Assembly (NCBI GenBank): GCA_003945285.1
Contig: AP019005.1
Location: forward strand, 1,564,001 to 1,628,000
Length of the DNA: 64,000 bases
DNA from: Hydrogenimonas sp.
GTDB lineage: Bacteria; Campylobacterota; Campylobacteria; Campylobacterales; Hydrogenimonadaceae
Direction: 5' to 3'
The notes beneath the pieces were generated by a model that saw only the letters and a list, made by a program, of their open reading frames with translations, had not been told where the DNA came from and searched no databases. Both the position numbers and the translations under genes were made by a program. Positions 54,169-61,699 of the stretch are shown here, one piece after another; positions within the stretch are counted from its first letter, which is position 1; the number at the start of each line of letters is the position of its first letter.

Positions 54169-54200
54169 ATTATATATGACATATCAAGATATATTGATAT
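54169..54200 (-). promoter_or_regulatory. ars promoter and ArsR operator
   Basis: A perfect inverted repeat ATATCAA/TTGATAT with 6-nt spacing (54181-54200) overlaps the -35 zone of a minus-strand promoter whose TATAAT lies at 54174-54169. Steric repression by ArsR fits. Confidence 0.75.
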
Positions 54201-54487
54201 ATGATAACTGCAATTCAAAACCAAGGATCCGACCTTACGCAAAATCAGCACATCTATCGGGATTTGAGCGCTATCTGGACGTCAGGAAAACCGCTCGTAC
54301 CATAAAGGGTCCTCATGAGTTTTCGGTTTTTGGCCCGCTTGCCGCATTCAGAAGAGAAGAGTAGATCACATCTGGGGGAGGTTCTACCGACCCGTCTCGG
54401 CACTTCTCAACGATAGATCTTGACTGTATGGCAAATCCTCAGCAGGTCGAACCAACTCTTTGAGGGAAAGCGGATATCGCTCAAATA
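54201..54487. repeat. Partial copy of the palindromic-element family
   Basis: 54231-54256 reads GACCTTACGCAAAATCAG... and then CGGGATTTGAGCG, matching the left arm of the element at 13440 (GACCTTACTCAAAAT... CGGGATTTGAGCG). Downstream to 54487 an unmatched stretch shows only short open frames without starts. No gene called. Confidence 0.55.
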
Positions 54488-56383
54488 TCAGTGGCGTATT
54501 ATGAAGTAATCGGCTCCCTGCCTGCTCAAAACATGAATATCGTGCTCTTCGTCGATTCCGTGCAGAAGAAGTTTCACGCCGAAAGTCTTCAATATAGGTA
54601 TGAGAGAGTCCCTGAAAGAGTCGCTCATATCGGTAAACTGCCCGACATACATCTTTACATACTCCGGCCGTGCCGTTTTGAGCAGCTCCACGGTATCGCT
54701 GTCGGCATCGAACCGGCTTATCGCGAAAGAGAGGTTCTCCCTGTGCAGTTCATCCGTTATCTGCCTCAATGTGGTTACGTCGATCTTGGAGAGGTCACTT
54801 TCCGGTATCTCTATGATCAACTCCACTCCGCGCTTCTGCAGAAGCCTGATATACTCCTTCACCTTCTCGAAGAGTCTTGGCGTTGCAAGGCAGTTCAGGG
54901 GATATTCGACAGCGATACGGTTGTTCTGCAGGATGGGAACGGAGTCGAGATACCCCATAGTATACTCTATATATTTGGGAAAGAGCTTGAGCAGACGAAG
55001 CATAGAGAGATATGTACTATATGGAATTCTCTCACCTTCCGTCGTAATTATATCGAAGGTGATCGATGCAAAAAGTTTGTGCCTGTTGATAGCGTGAACA
55101 TCCTCCCATACCGGTTCCATACGGTGCTCCTTCATAGACTCCTCAAGAAGTGTACGCCATGCCACCTTGTTCATAGGCAGAGAGCTCTCCCTCTTGGCCA
55201 CAACTACGGCATCTCCACTCTTGAAGAGAGCTTCGTTGAGAGCCAGGTCGACGGATGAGAGAACCTGGCTGATCGGCTCCCTGTGCTCATATGCCGAAAT
55301 TGCAGCATCCGCAAACAGCGTTCCGGAGACCTCTTTGAATTGAGTGTCGATCAGCTCTCTTATCTCGGAGACAATAAGCTCCGCCAGAGTTTTGGCATGT
55401 TCCGTATCCAGCGAAGGGAGCAGCAGCACAAACTCGGTACCAGATACCCTGAAGCAGGCAGCATCGTCTATGTCAACGATATTTTGCAAAACTATTTTGG
55501 AGATCTTCACATAAATACGGTCGACCATATCGAAACCTATGATCTTGTTGGCCTCTTGAACGTCCGCAAGCCTCACCGCCAGGACTACACCCCACCCCCT
55601 GTTGTCCTCTGCATTGGAGTATTCGTCATATTTGATCATGAAAAACCTGCGGTTTCCGACTTTAGTCAACGGATCGATATACTCAAGCTCCCTGTTTTTG
55701 GCCATAACAGATGAAAGAGTTTCGTGGCCCTTCTTCATCCGCCTGACCATCTGGTTCATAGCCATAGAGACATGCTTGAGCTCGACCGTGGAGGGAGTTT
55801 CATCCTGAATGATGAAGCGGTTGTGCAAAACCCCCTCGGCTTGCCTGATAACCGTCTTCAGCGGCTCGAGAATGATACTTAGAAGGATGTAGATAAAAAG
55901 AGCACCCAAAGCTCCGCCAACAATGAAAATAATAAGTATCTTTTTGAAAAAGGCGTAGAGGTAGTCGAGAGCCTCCGAAGTCTCCACCTGTACTGTGAGC
56001 GGGCCTATAACGCGCCATTTGTCGAACACCTCCGCCACAGCCGTATCGGATGAGAGGTCGGCCAGCTTCAAGAACCAGGAAGGTACCTCGGCCGCGACGT
56101 CACTCTTCTTTTCGAAGATGATGTTTCCGTACCGATCCTGCAGTAAAATCCTCTTTATCCGTCCGCTTTTGAAAACGGCATCTGCCATTTTGGACATAGC
56201 CGCTATGTCGCCGCCGGCCTGCGACATCATGAGGCTCAGTGAAGTTGCGGTATCCTGCGCTTTGGTGAAAAGTTCGTTTTGAACATAGTGTCTGCTGTCG
56301 ATAAAGCCTATTCCCAGTACCGTCCCCAATACAAGTAGAAGAATTATGGAAAAAACGGCGTTTATCTGCCTGAAGAGTGTCAC
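54488..56383 (-). CDS. Second LapD-like protein, degenerate GGDEF/EAL
   Basis: 631 residues with the same architecture as the product at 42306-44192: TM1 (about 8-26), LapD/MoxY periplasmic domain (about 27-150), TM2, HAMP, GGDEF-like domain (FRVSGTEFVLLLP in place of GGDEF) and EAL-like domain lacking EAL. Shared segments such as RFIIQDE-like HAMP exits and DMSDSFRDSL near the end show that the two are paralogues. No LapG gene is beside it, so it may compete for the same protease or serve another output. Confidence 0.82.
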   Translation of the reverse strand: MTLFRQINAVFSIILLLVLGTVLGIGFIDSRHYVQNELFTKAQDTATSLSLMMSQAGGDIAAMSKMADAVFKSGRIKRILLQDRYGNIIFEKKSDVAAEVPSWFLKLADLSSDTAVAEVFDKWRVIGPLTVQVETSEALDYLYAFFKKILIIFIVGGALGALFIYILLSIILEPLKTVIRQAEGVLHNRFIIQDETPSTVELKHVSMAMNQMVRRMKKGHETLSSVMAKNRELEYIDPLTKVGNRRFFMIKYDEYSNAEDNRGWGVVLAVRLADVQEANKIIGFDMVDRIYVKISKIVLQNIVDIDDAACFRVSGTEFVLLLPSLDTEHAKTLAELIVSEIRELIDTQFKEVSGTLFADAAISAYEHREPISQVLSSVDLALNEALFKSGDAVVVAKRESSLPMNKVAWRTLLEESMKEHRMEPVWEDVHAINRHKLFASITFDIITTEGERIPYSTYLSMLRLLKLFPKYIEYTMGYLDSVPILQNNRIAVEYPLNCLATPRLFEKVKEYIRLLQKRGVELIIEIPESDLSKIDVTTLRQITDELHRENLSFAISRFDADSDTVELLKTARPEYVKMYVGQFTDMSDSFRDSLIPILKTFGVKLLLHGIDEEHDIHVLSRQGADYFIIRH

Positions 56384-56618
56384 CCTCTATTCCTTTCACC
56401 CCTTACGCTTCAATTCCCCTTTATAGGGCCCTTCGGCACCGATTTGCAAGATTATACCGAAACTTTATAAATCGGATGTAAAAAAATATCCGCTATACAT
56501 AAATCAAACTTATGAACTCTCCATATATTCCTGAAGTGATCCAAACATCCCCCCTTCTTCACAATCATATTTGTGGTATACTCCAACCCTACGTAACTGC
56601 AAAACAAGGAGAAAAAAA

Positions 56619-57089
56619 ATGTTCAAAACAGATCTAAAAAGAGTTTTGGCCGCACTGGTTGTAACTGCGGCACTCATCTTTCCCGCGGCGGCCGCGGCCA
56701 AAGGAAATAAAAACGGTATGAAAAACTCACCGTTTCTCATAACCAAAGGGCTTCCGCACTATACGATGATTCTGAAGAAGCGCTGGGACGATCCCAAACT
56801 GGCTCTTACCCCTGAGCAGAAAACCGAACTGCTGAAGGTGAGAAAGACGACATTGGGTAGTGTAATGGCACTGAAACCGGAGATAATGAAACTTCAGAAA
56901 AAGATTGTAAAAGCGGCTATGAGCGGTGCCGCACCTAAGAGTCTGGGTGCGGACGTGGAGAGGCTGGCGAAGCTGAAAGCGGACGCCACCCGCACCCACC
57001 TCAAGTGCATCTACGACACAAGGCGGATTTTGACACCGGCGCAGCTCGACTATATCAACTCTATACTGCACAGAAAACATAAACATTGA
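56619..57089 (+). CDS. Spy/CpxP-like periplasmic protein
   Basis: 156 residues from ATG with AAGGAG upstream. Signal peptide (about 1-28, AAAAAK cleavage zone), then a helical mature part with two LTxxQ-type motifs (ALTPEQKTELLKVR near 66 and ILTPAQLDYINSI near 140), as in Spy/CpxP envelope-stress chaperones or metal-binding relatives. Followed by nosL-like and TauE-like genes on the same strand. Confidence 0.72.
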   Translation: MFKTDLKRVLAALVVTAALIFPAAAAAKGNKNGMKNSPFLITKGLPHYTMILKKRWDDPKLALTPEQKTELLKVRKTTLGSVMALKPEIMKLQKKIVKAAMSGAAPKSLGADVERLAKLKADATRTHLKCIYDTRRILTPAQLDYINSILHRKHKH

Positions 57090-57096
57090 CCGCACA

Positions 57097-57114
57097 GCCG
57101 GCGCAGCCGCCGGC
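57097..57114 (+). terminator. Hairpin after the Spy-like gene
   Basis: GCCGGC/GCCGGC stem with a 6-nt loop right after the stop, no T tract. It may partly separate this gene from nosL. Confidence 0.4.
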
Positions 57115-57156
57115 CGGTTAATCTTCTCTTAACACCCGTCGGGTAACATTGCCGTT

Positions 57157-57666
57157 ATGAAAAAGTTTCTAAAACCGTTTGTAACAGTTCTTCTCTTCAT
57201 AGGTGTAATCTCCGCTATCGTACTCTCCATGGCCGAAAAACCGCACCCAAAGGTGGTGCTGACAGGGAATGTGGAGAAGAAGCCGGTAGAAATCTTCCCC
57301 CATGCATACCTCTGCAGCAGATGCAAAATGGAGATAGATCGGAAAGAGTACTCTGCACAGGTGGTAGATAGTGAGGGCAAGACATGGTTTTTCGACGACA
57401 TAGGGTGCCTAGCCTTGTGGCTCGAGAGTCAGCCGTTCAAGGAGAGCGCCGCCGTATGGGTATATACGCTAGATACAAAAAGATGGATAGCGGCGAAAGA
57501 TGCTTACTACTCCACGAACGAGAAGAGCCCGATGCACTACGGCTTCGGTGCATATGAAAAGAGTAGAAGCGGCAGTGTAAACTTCGAAGAGGTAATCAGC
57601 CGCATGAAAAAGGGGATGCACATGGCAAATCCTCAGTACCTGAAATCGATGGGGGACGAAAGGTAG
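57157..57666 (+). CDS. NosL-like copper-binding protein
   Basis: 169 residues. N-terminal membrane anchor (about 7-24), then the NosL signature YLCSRCKMEIDRKEYSAQV with the C-x2-C-x-M copper-type site, and WFFDDIGCLALWLE. NosL is a copper chaperone for nitrous oxide reductase; relatives occur outside nos clusters. No nosZ in the window. Followed immediately by the TauE/SafE-like gene. Confidence 0.8.
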   Translation: MKKFLKPFVTVLLFIGVISAIVLSMAEKPHPKVVLTGNVEKKPVEIFPHAYLCSRCKMEIDRKEYSAQVVDSEGKTWFFDDIGCLALWLESQPFKESAAVWVYTLDTKRWIAAKDAYYSTNEKSPMHYGFGAYEKSRSGSVNFEEVISRMKKGMHMANPQYLKSMGDER

Positions 57667-58377
57667 ATGGAGGCTGTAAACCTGCTCTCGATAGCCACCA
57701 TCGCCTTTCTTGGATCGTTCGGCCACTGCATCGGGATGTGCGGGGGGATAGTTCTTGCCTATACCGGAGCGAAGGTTAAACCGGAGTGGAACGGGGCACA
57801 CCAAAGCGCCGCGCACCTGGCCTACTCTTTCGGGCGCATTACTACCTATACGGTTCTGGGAGCGCTCTTCGGCTACCTCGGAAGTGTAGCCACCTTCAGC
57901 GGGTACACAGTGGGGGCGCTTTTCCTGTTTGCCGGAGCGGTGATGATTCTAACCGGCCTCTCCATCATGGGGAAGGTGAAGTTCATCACAATGATAGAGC
58001 ACTCGATCATGAAGAGCTCATGGTATCAGAAAAGTTTCAAAGCACTTATGAGCGACAGCTCCATCTTCAGTTTCTATCTGCTCGGAATGATCAACGGCCT
58101 TCTGCCGTGCGGTTTCGTCTACTTCTTCGCCGTCACGGCGGCAAGCACTATGAGCCCTCTTTGGGGTGCGGTTGTCATGCTCATATTCGGTCTGAGCACC
58201 GTACCGGCACTCTTCAGCCTCGGATTCTTTACCGGCCTCATGCAGAGAGGAAAGCTCAGGAAGACGATGATCACCGTCGCTTCTATTGCCGTCATCGTCT
58301 ACGGTCTCTTCATGGTTTACGACTCGGTAAAGTTTTTCATAGACCCCCAAAAGAGTCTTCTTCACTGCTGTGACTGA
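57667..58377 (+). CDS. Sulfite exporter TauE/SafE-like (UreH-domain) membrane protein
   Basis: 236 residues with six to seven helices. The N-terminal FLGSFGHCIGMCGGIVLAY and mid-protein GMINGLLPCGFVYFFAV motifs are the paired cysteine-containing signatures of the DsbD_2/UreH group often seen near cytochrome oxidase assembly and copper genes. The start directly abuts the nosL-like stop. A role in metal or thiol transport is inferred. Confidence 0.75.
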   Translation: MEAVNLLSIATIAFLGSFGHCIGMCGGIVLAYTGAKVKPEWNGAHQSAAHLAYSFGRITTYTVLGALFGYLGSVATFSGYTVGALFLFAGAVMILTGLSIMGKVKFITMIEHSIMKSSWYQKSFKALMSDSSIFSFYLLGMINGLLPCGFVYFFAVTAASTMSPLWGAVVMLIFGLSTVPALFSLGFFTGLMQRGKLRKTMITVASIAVIVYGLFMVYDSVKFFIDPQKSLLHCCD

Positions 58378-58397
58378 AAGAACAGACTATCTCTTTT

Positions 58398-58460
58398 TGA
58401 CACTGATATTACGAAAAGCGTGAGCGAAGCGTAGTTTTCGAAATGACGTTACGCTTTTTA
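58398..58460. repeat. Short inverted-repeat element with the dispersed terminus motif
   Basis: CTGATATTACGAAAAGCGT at the left and GACGTTACGCTTTTTACG at the right, with AAAAGCGT pairing to ACGCTTTT. No gene in 58378-58672. Confidence 0.4.
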
Positions 58461-58604
58461 CGTACTGTCAGTGCACTAAGATGTGTTACGGAAAAATCGA
58501 AAAGCATGACTTTTCAAAGAAGAGATTTGAGTAGGAATATGACTAGAATAAAGCTTTCCAAAGTCGATAGAGCATATTAAAGTAAAGGGAGTTCAAAGCT
58601 TTTG

Positions 58605-58632
58605 GAAGAGGGGCCGAATTCGGACCCTCTTC
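58605..58632. repeat. 28-bp palindrome without loop
   Basis: Arms of 14 bp meet at GAATTC with 13/14 matches, starting GAAGAGGGGCCG. A second hairpin CTCCCC/GGGGAG lies at about 58651-58666. Both follow the minus-strand peroxidase gene and may end its transcription or be bound by a protein. Confidence 0.5.
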
Positions 58633-58672
58633 AAGGAGTAGTTTTTTCATCTCCCCGATGGGGGAGGGTAGC

Positions 58673-59704
58673 TTACTTCAGGTTCGGTTTCGGAGTCTTG
58701 TCGGTACTTGCCGGAAGCATCGGGTAGCGAACATACGGTTTTTTACCGGTGAGCGCTCCGAAGAATGTCTTGATCTTCTTCGCCTCTGCATCGCTTATTT
58801 TCACTCCGAGCTGGGTTTCACCCATGATCTTGATAGCCTCTTCTATGGTCCATACGGCCCCATTGTGGAAGTATGGTCTCGTCTCGAGTATGTTCCTGAG
58901 CGTAGGAACTTTGACCATTCCGTTCTTGTCGCCTTTGAAGTCGCCTACATTCGCGTATTTGTATTTTCCTACAGCGGGGAAAGGCTGCATAGATCCGCCC
59001 AGTGCGACTCCGTTGTGGCAGCTTACACACCCTTTGTCTATGAAAATCTTCAGACCCTCTTTCTCCTCTTTGCTCAGAGCCTTGTCGCATCCGGCAAGAT
59101 ATTTGTCAAACCTGGAGGGGGTGACGAGCGTTCTTTCGAATATGCCTATGACATCGGCTACATCTTTGAAAGTCGGCTTCATATTCGGGTTGTCGTATGC
59201 CTTCCTGAACTCTTTCACATAAGCCGGAATTGAGTTTACGACCTTCTCCACATGCTCTTTCGTAGCTGCCATCTCCGGCGGTGCCTGCATGGGTCCCTGC
59301 GCCTGATCTTCAAGATCGGGGCTTCTTCCGTCCCAGAACTGCTTCTGTGCGAAAACAGCGTTGTAGACTGTCGGTGAGTTCAGGTGGTGGGGATTGTGTC
59401 TCCACATATGGCCCGTGGCCGCATCGACTCCGTCTACACCGCCTGTAGCCAGGTTGTGACAGAAGTTACAGCTGACAAGCCCGCTCTTGCTGAGTCTCGG
59501 GTCGAAATAGAGCTTCTTGCCAAGCTCAACTTTTGCATCCGTAATGGGGTTTTTCGGATTGTCTATGAGCTTGTAGAGCTCACTCTTGCTCTCCGGTATC
59601 GGTTTGAGGCCGGAGTTCTTGGCCTTCTCTATCAACGCATCGGCCGCAACGGCGCTGATACCTATCAACGCTACAGCGCCGAAGGCTACAACCATCTTTT
59701 TCAT
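58673..59704 (-). CDS. Di-heme cytochrome c peroxidase
   Basis: 343 residues. Signal peptide (about 1-21) and two c-type heme sites, CNFCH and CVSCH. MauG/CcpA fold with GKKLYFDPRLSKSGLVSC and KVPTLRNILETRPYFHNGAV. It reduces hydrogen peroxide in the periplasm with electrons from cytochrome c. GAAGGAGAG precedes the start. It neighbours other peroxide-defence genes. Confidence 0.93.
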   Translation of the reverse strand: MKKMVVAFGAVALIGISAVAADALIEKAKNSGLKPIPESKSELYKLIDNPKNPITDAKVELGKKLYFDPRLSKSGLVSCNFCHNLATGGVDGVDAATGHMWRHNPHHLNSPTVYNAVFAQKQFWDGRSPDLEDQAQGPMQAPPEMAATKEHVEKVVNSIPAYVKEFRKAYDNPNMKPTFKDVADVIGIFERTLVTPSRFDKYLAGCDKALSKEEKEGLKIFIDKGCVSCHNGVALGGSMQPFPAVGKYKYANVGDFKGDKNGMVKVPTLRNILETRPYFHNGAVWTIEEAIKIMGETQLGVKISDAEAKKIKTFFGALTGKKPYVRYPMLPASTDKTPKPNLK

Positions 59705-59882
59705 CGTTCTCTCCTTCTTCGTTATTTTTGTAATCGGAATTATATCATTAGATGATAAAGTTTTTCCTTAAGTGACCGGATTGTCATTCACCTATAAAAA
59801 TCCTGAGGTATTGCCCTACTGCTTATCTGTTTGCCGATCAAATATGCTAACAGCTCACCGCAACTCCACGGGCCGCACCTCC

Positions 59883-59930
59883 TCTCAGAGCATGGCGCGG
59901 AGTCATGCGGGATACTCAGCAGAGGTGTTC
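59883..59930 (-). terminator. Long hairpin at the end of the desulforubrerythrin gene
   Basis: Outer stem CACCTC/GAGGTG enclosing GCATG/CATGC, overlapping the stop codon region. No T tract. Confidence 0.35.
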
Positions 59931-60563
59931 GCGCTTGAAATACTCCTGCGGAGCCTTGCACAGAGGGCAGGCTTTGGGTGCTTTTTTACCGCGGTGTACA
60001 TGTCCGCAGACTTCACATACCCAGAACTCATCTTCATCGCTGTTGAAAAATCCCTCCTCTTCGAGGCACTTCTTGAGCTCATTGTATTCACGCTCATGCT
60101 CCACCTCTACCTTGGCGATCGCTTTCAGAAGCCTGGCGATATCTTTGTGTCCCTCCTCTTCCGCGATTTTGGCGAAGTTGGGATACATCTCGGTGTGTTC
60201 GTAGTTTTCACCCGCCATCGCCGTGTCGAGATTTTTCAGTGTCTCATGAAGCTCTATACCGTACATCAACTTGTTGTAGGTCTTGAACTCTGCAAGAGCG
60301 TGGTACTTCTCGTTCATGGCCGCTTCGTTGAAGTGCTCGGCTATTCGATGCCACCCCTCTTCTCTCGCCATCTCCGCGAAGAACTCATATTTGTTGCGAG
60401 CCATAGACTCGCCGGCAAACGCCTTCATCAGGTTTACCGCGGTGAGATTCTCGGTTATGCACTCCATCTCTTCGCCGCAGCATACCAGCGTACCGCCGCC
60501 CACCTTCTGAACCTCCACCTCGTTCCCGCACTTGTTGCACCTGTAGGTTTCGTACTGTCTCAT
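59916..60563 (-). CDS. Desulforubrerythrin
   Basis: 215 residues with three iron modules in order: an N-terminal desulforedoxin-like site (CNKCG...CCGEEM), a four-helix rubrerythrin di-iron domain (glutamates in [46 protein letters not shown]), and a C-terminal rubredoxin (CEVCGHVH...CPLC). The same order and length is known from Campylobacter jejuni. It reduces hydrogen peroxide. Start overlaps the end of the upstream thioferritin-like gene by 4 nt. Confidence 0.93.
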   Translation of the reverse strand: MRQYETYRCNKCGNEVEVQKVGGGTLVCCGEEMECITENLTAVNLMKAFAGESMARNKYEFFAEMAREEGWHRIAEHFNEAAMNEKYHALAEFKTYNKLMYGIELHETLKNLDTAMAGENYEHTEMYPNFAKIAEEEGHKDIARLLKAIAKVEVEHEREYNELKKCLEEEGFFNSDEDEFWVCEVCGHVHRGKKAPKACPLCKAPQEYFKREHLC

Positions 60564-61075
60564 GAAATCGATCCTTTGATCTGCTCTATAAATTCTGTAA
60601 TATCCTCGTGAAGTGCCACGAGATCCTCTTCATGCTCCACTTCGTCTGCCAGTATCTGGCTAACTATGTCGTATGTGACTATATCCTTGCCTTGTGTCAT
60701 TTCAGCCAGCCTGCTATAGACATCGATAGCGCACTGCTCCCCTTTTATCGCATCTTCAAGAATCCTGAGTACGTCGAAATCGTTTGGCTCCTCGTAGCCG
60801 CAGTTGGTCTTTTCGAACCACTCTTTGGGGTTGAGTATCGGTGTGCCGCCAAGCTGGATTATCCTGTCGGCAACCATGCCGGCGTGACGCAGCTCATCAG
60901 CCGCATGCTGATCCAGCTCGGCGATGGCCGCATCTTTCATGATCCCTTTCACAACCTTACTCTCTATATAGTACTGGTAATAGGCCAGCCACTCATCCGC
61001 ATAAGCTCTGTTGAGCAGATCTATGACCTCCTGAATCTCTACACCTTTAATAATGGAATTGCCTCTCGATGCCAT
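60560..61075 (-). CDS. Thioferritin/DPSL-type ferritin-like protein
   Basis: 171 residues. Four-helix bundle with di-iron ligands ([47 protein letters not shown]) and a conserved cysteine pair (TNCGYEEP and GEQC) near the metal site, as in Dps-like DPSL/thioferritin proteins. It would store iron while consuming peroxide. Translationally coupled to desulforubrerythrin, and divergent from the PerR-like gene with palindromic sites between them. Confidence 0.75.
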   Translation of the reverse strand: MASRGNSIIKGVEIQEVIDLLNRAYADEWLAYYQYYIESKVVKGIMKDAAIAELDQHAADELRHAGMVADRIIQLGGTPILNPKEWFEKTNCGYEEPNDFDVLRILEDAIKGEQCAIDVYSRLAEMTQGKDIVTYDIVSQILADEVEHEEDLVALHEDITEFIEQIKGSIS

Positions 61076-61090
61076 TTTGCCTCCTTTTAT

Positions 61091-61154
61091 TGGAAAATTT
61101 TTTTCCTTTGAGAATTATTCAATAAAAAGCCTTAAAAGAAAATAATTTTCTTTT
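61091..61154. promoter_or_regulatory. Palindromic PerR/Fur-like operator sites
   Basis: Three sites between the divergent thioferritin-like and PerR-like genes. GGAAAA/TTTTCC lies at 61092-61106. TTGAGAATTATTCAA at 61108-61122 has 7-1-7 geometry. At 61134-61154 the arms AAAAGAAAA and TTTTCTTTT flank TAA. AT-rich palindromes of this kind are typical of Fur-family regulators. Confidence 0.6.
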
Positions 61155-61272
61155 GTGCCCACCTCACTTAATTATACTGTTAAAAATATTAATGTATAAA
61201 TCGTTTATATAAATCAGGTTTTCGGTATAATTCCGTCAGCCTTACCTACAGAGGAAACGAGGGTACACAGAT

Positions 61273-61674
61273 ATGCATGAAACAGCGGAACTGCTAAAAG
61301 AACACCGCCTGAAAGCTACGCCTCAGCGCATCAAAATAGTTACTATGCTGGAGGAGCACGGGCATATAAACATAGAAGATCTATACAATGAAATGCTCAA
61401 ACAGTTTCCGAGTGTTTCACTTGCGACTATATACAAAAACATCAACCAGATGATAGAGAGCGGCCTTATCCAGGAGGTGAAGATCCCGAAAACGAAATCG
61501 GTCTTCGAGCTTATCAAGGAGCCGCACCTTCATATGGTCTGCGACAGCTGCGGAAAGATCGAAGATATCTGTGTCGGGACCGACAAGGTGATAGACGAGG
61601 CCGAAAAGCTGAGCGGTTACAAGATAAAAGAGAGCTTCATCACGCTTCGCGGAACCTGCCCCGACTGCCTCTGA
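61273..61674 (+). CDS. perR: Fur-family regulator, probably PerR
   Basis: 133 residues. Winged helix with RLKATPQRIKIVTMLEEHG and SVSLATIYKNINQMIESG, then the metal domain HLHMVCDSCGKIEDI and structural zinc pairs CDSC and CPDC. Neighbourhood (peroxidases and thioferritin, divergent) favours PerR over Fur. Start ATG 61273 with GAGGG upstream. Confidence 0.8.
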   Translation: MHETAELLKEHRLKATPQRIKIVTMLEEHGHINIEDLYNEMLKQFPSVSLATIYKNINQMIESGLIQEVKIPKTKSVFELIKEPHLHMVCDSCGKIEDICVGTDKVIDEAEKLSGYKIKESFITLRGTCPDCL

Positions 61675-61677
61675 GAA

Positions 61678-61696
61678 GGAAGAGGGTCTCTCTTCC
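61678..61696. terminator. Bidirectional hairpin between perR and the ATPase gene
   Basis: GGAAGAG/CTCTTCC stem with a GGTCT loop in the 25-bp gap between convergent genes. Confidence 0.55.
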
Positions 61697-61699
61697 TCT

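Noticed and set aside
54257-54487. Relic coding frame on the minus strand downstream of the second lapD
   Set aside because: A short open stretch exists but has no start codon, no ribosome-binding site and no family I recognise.
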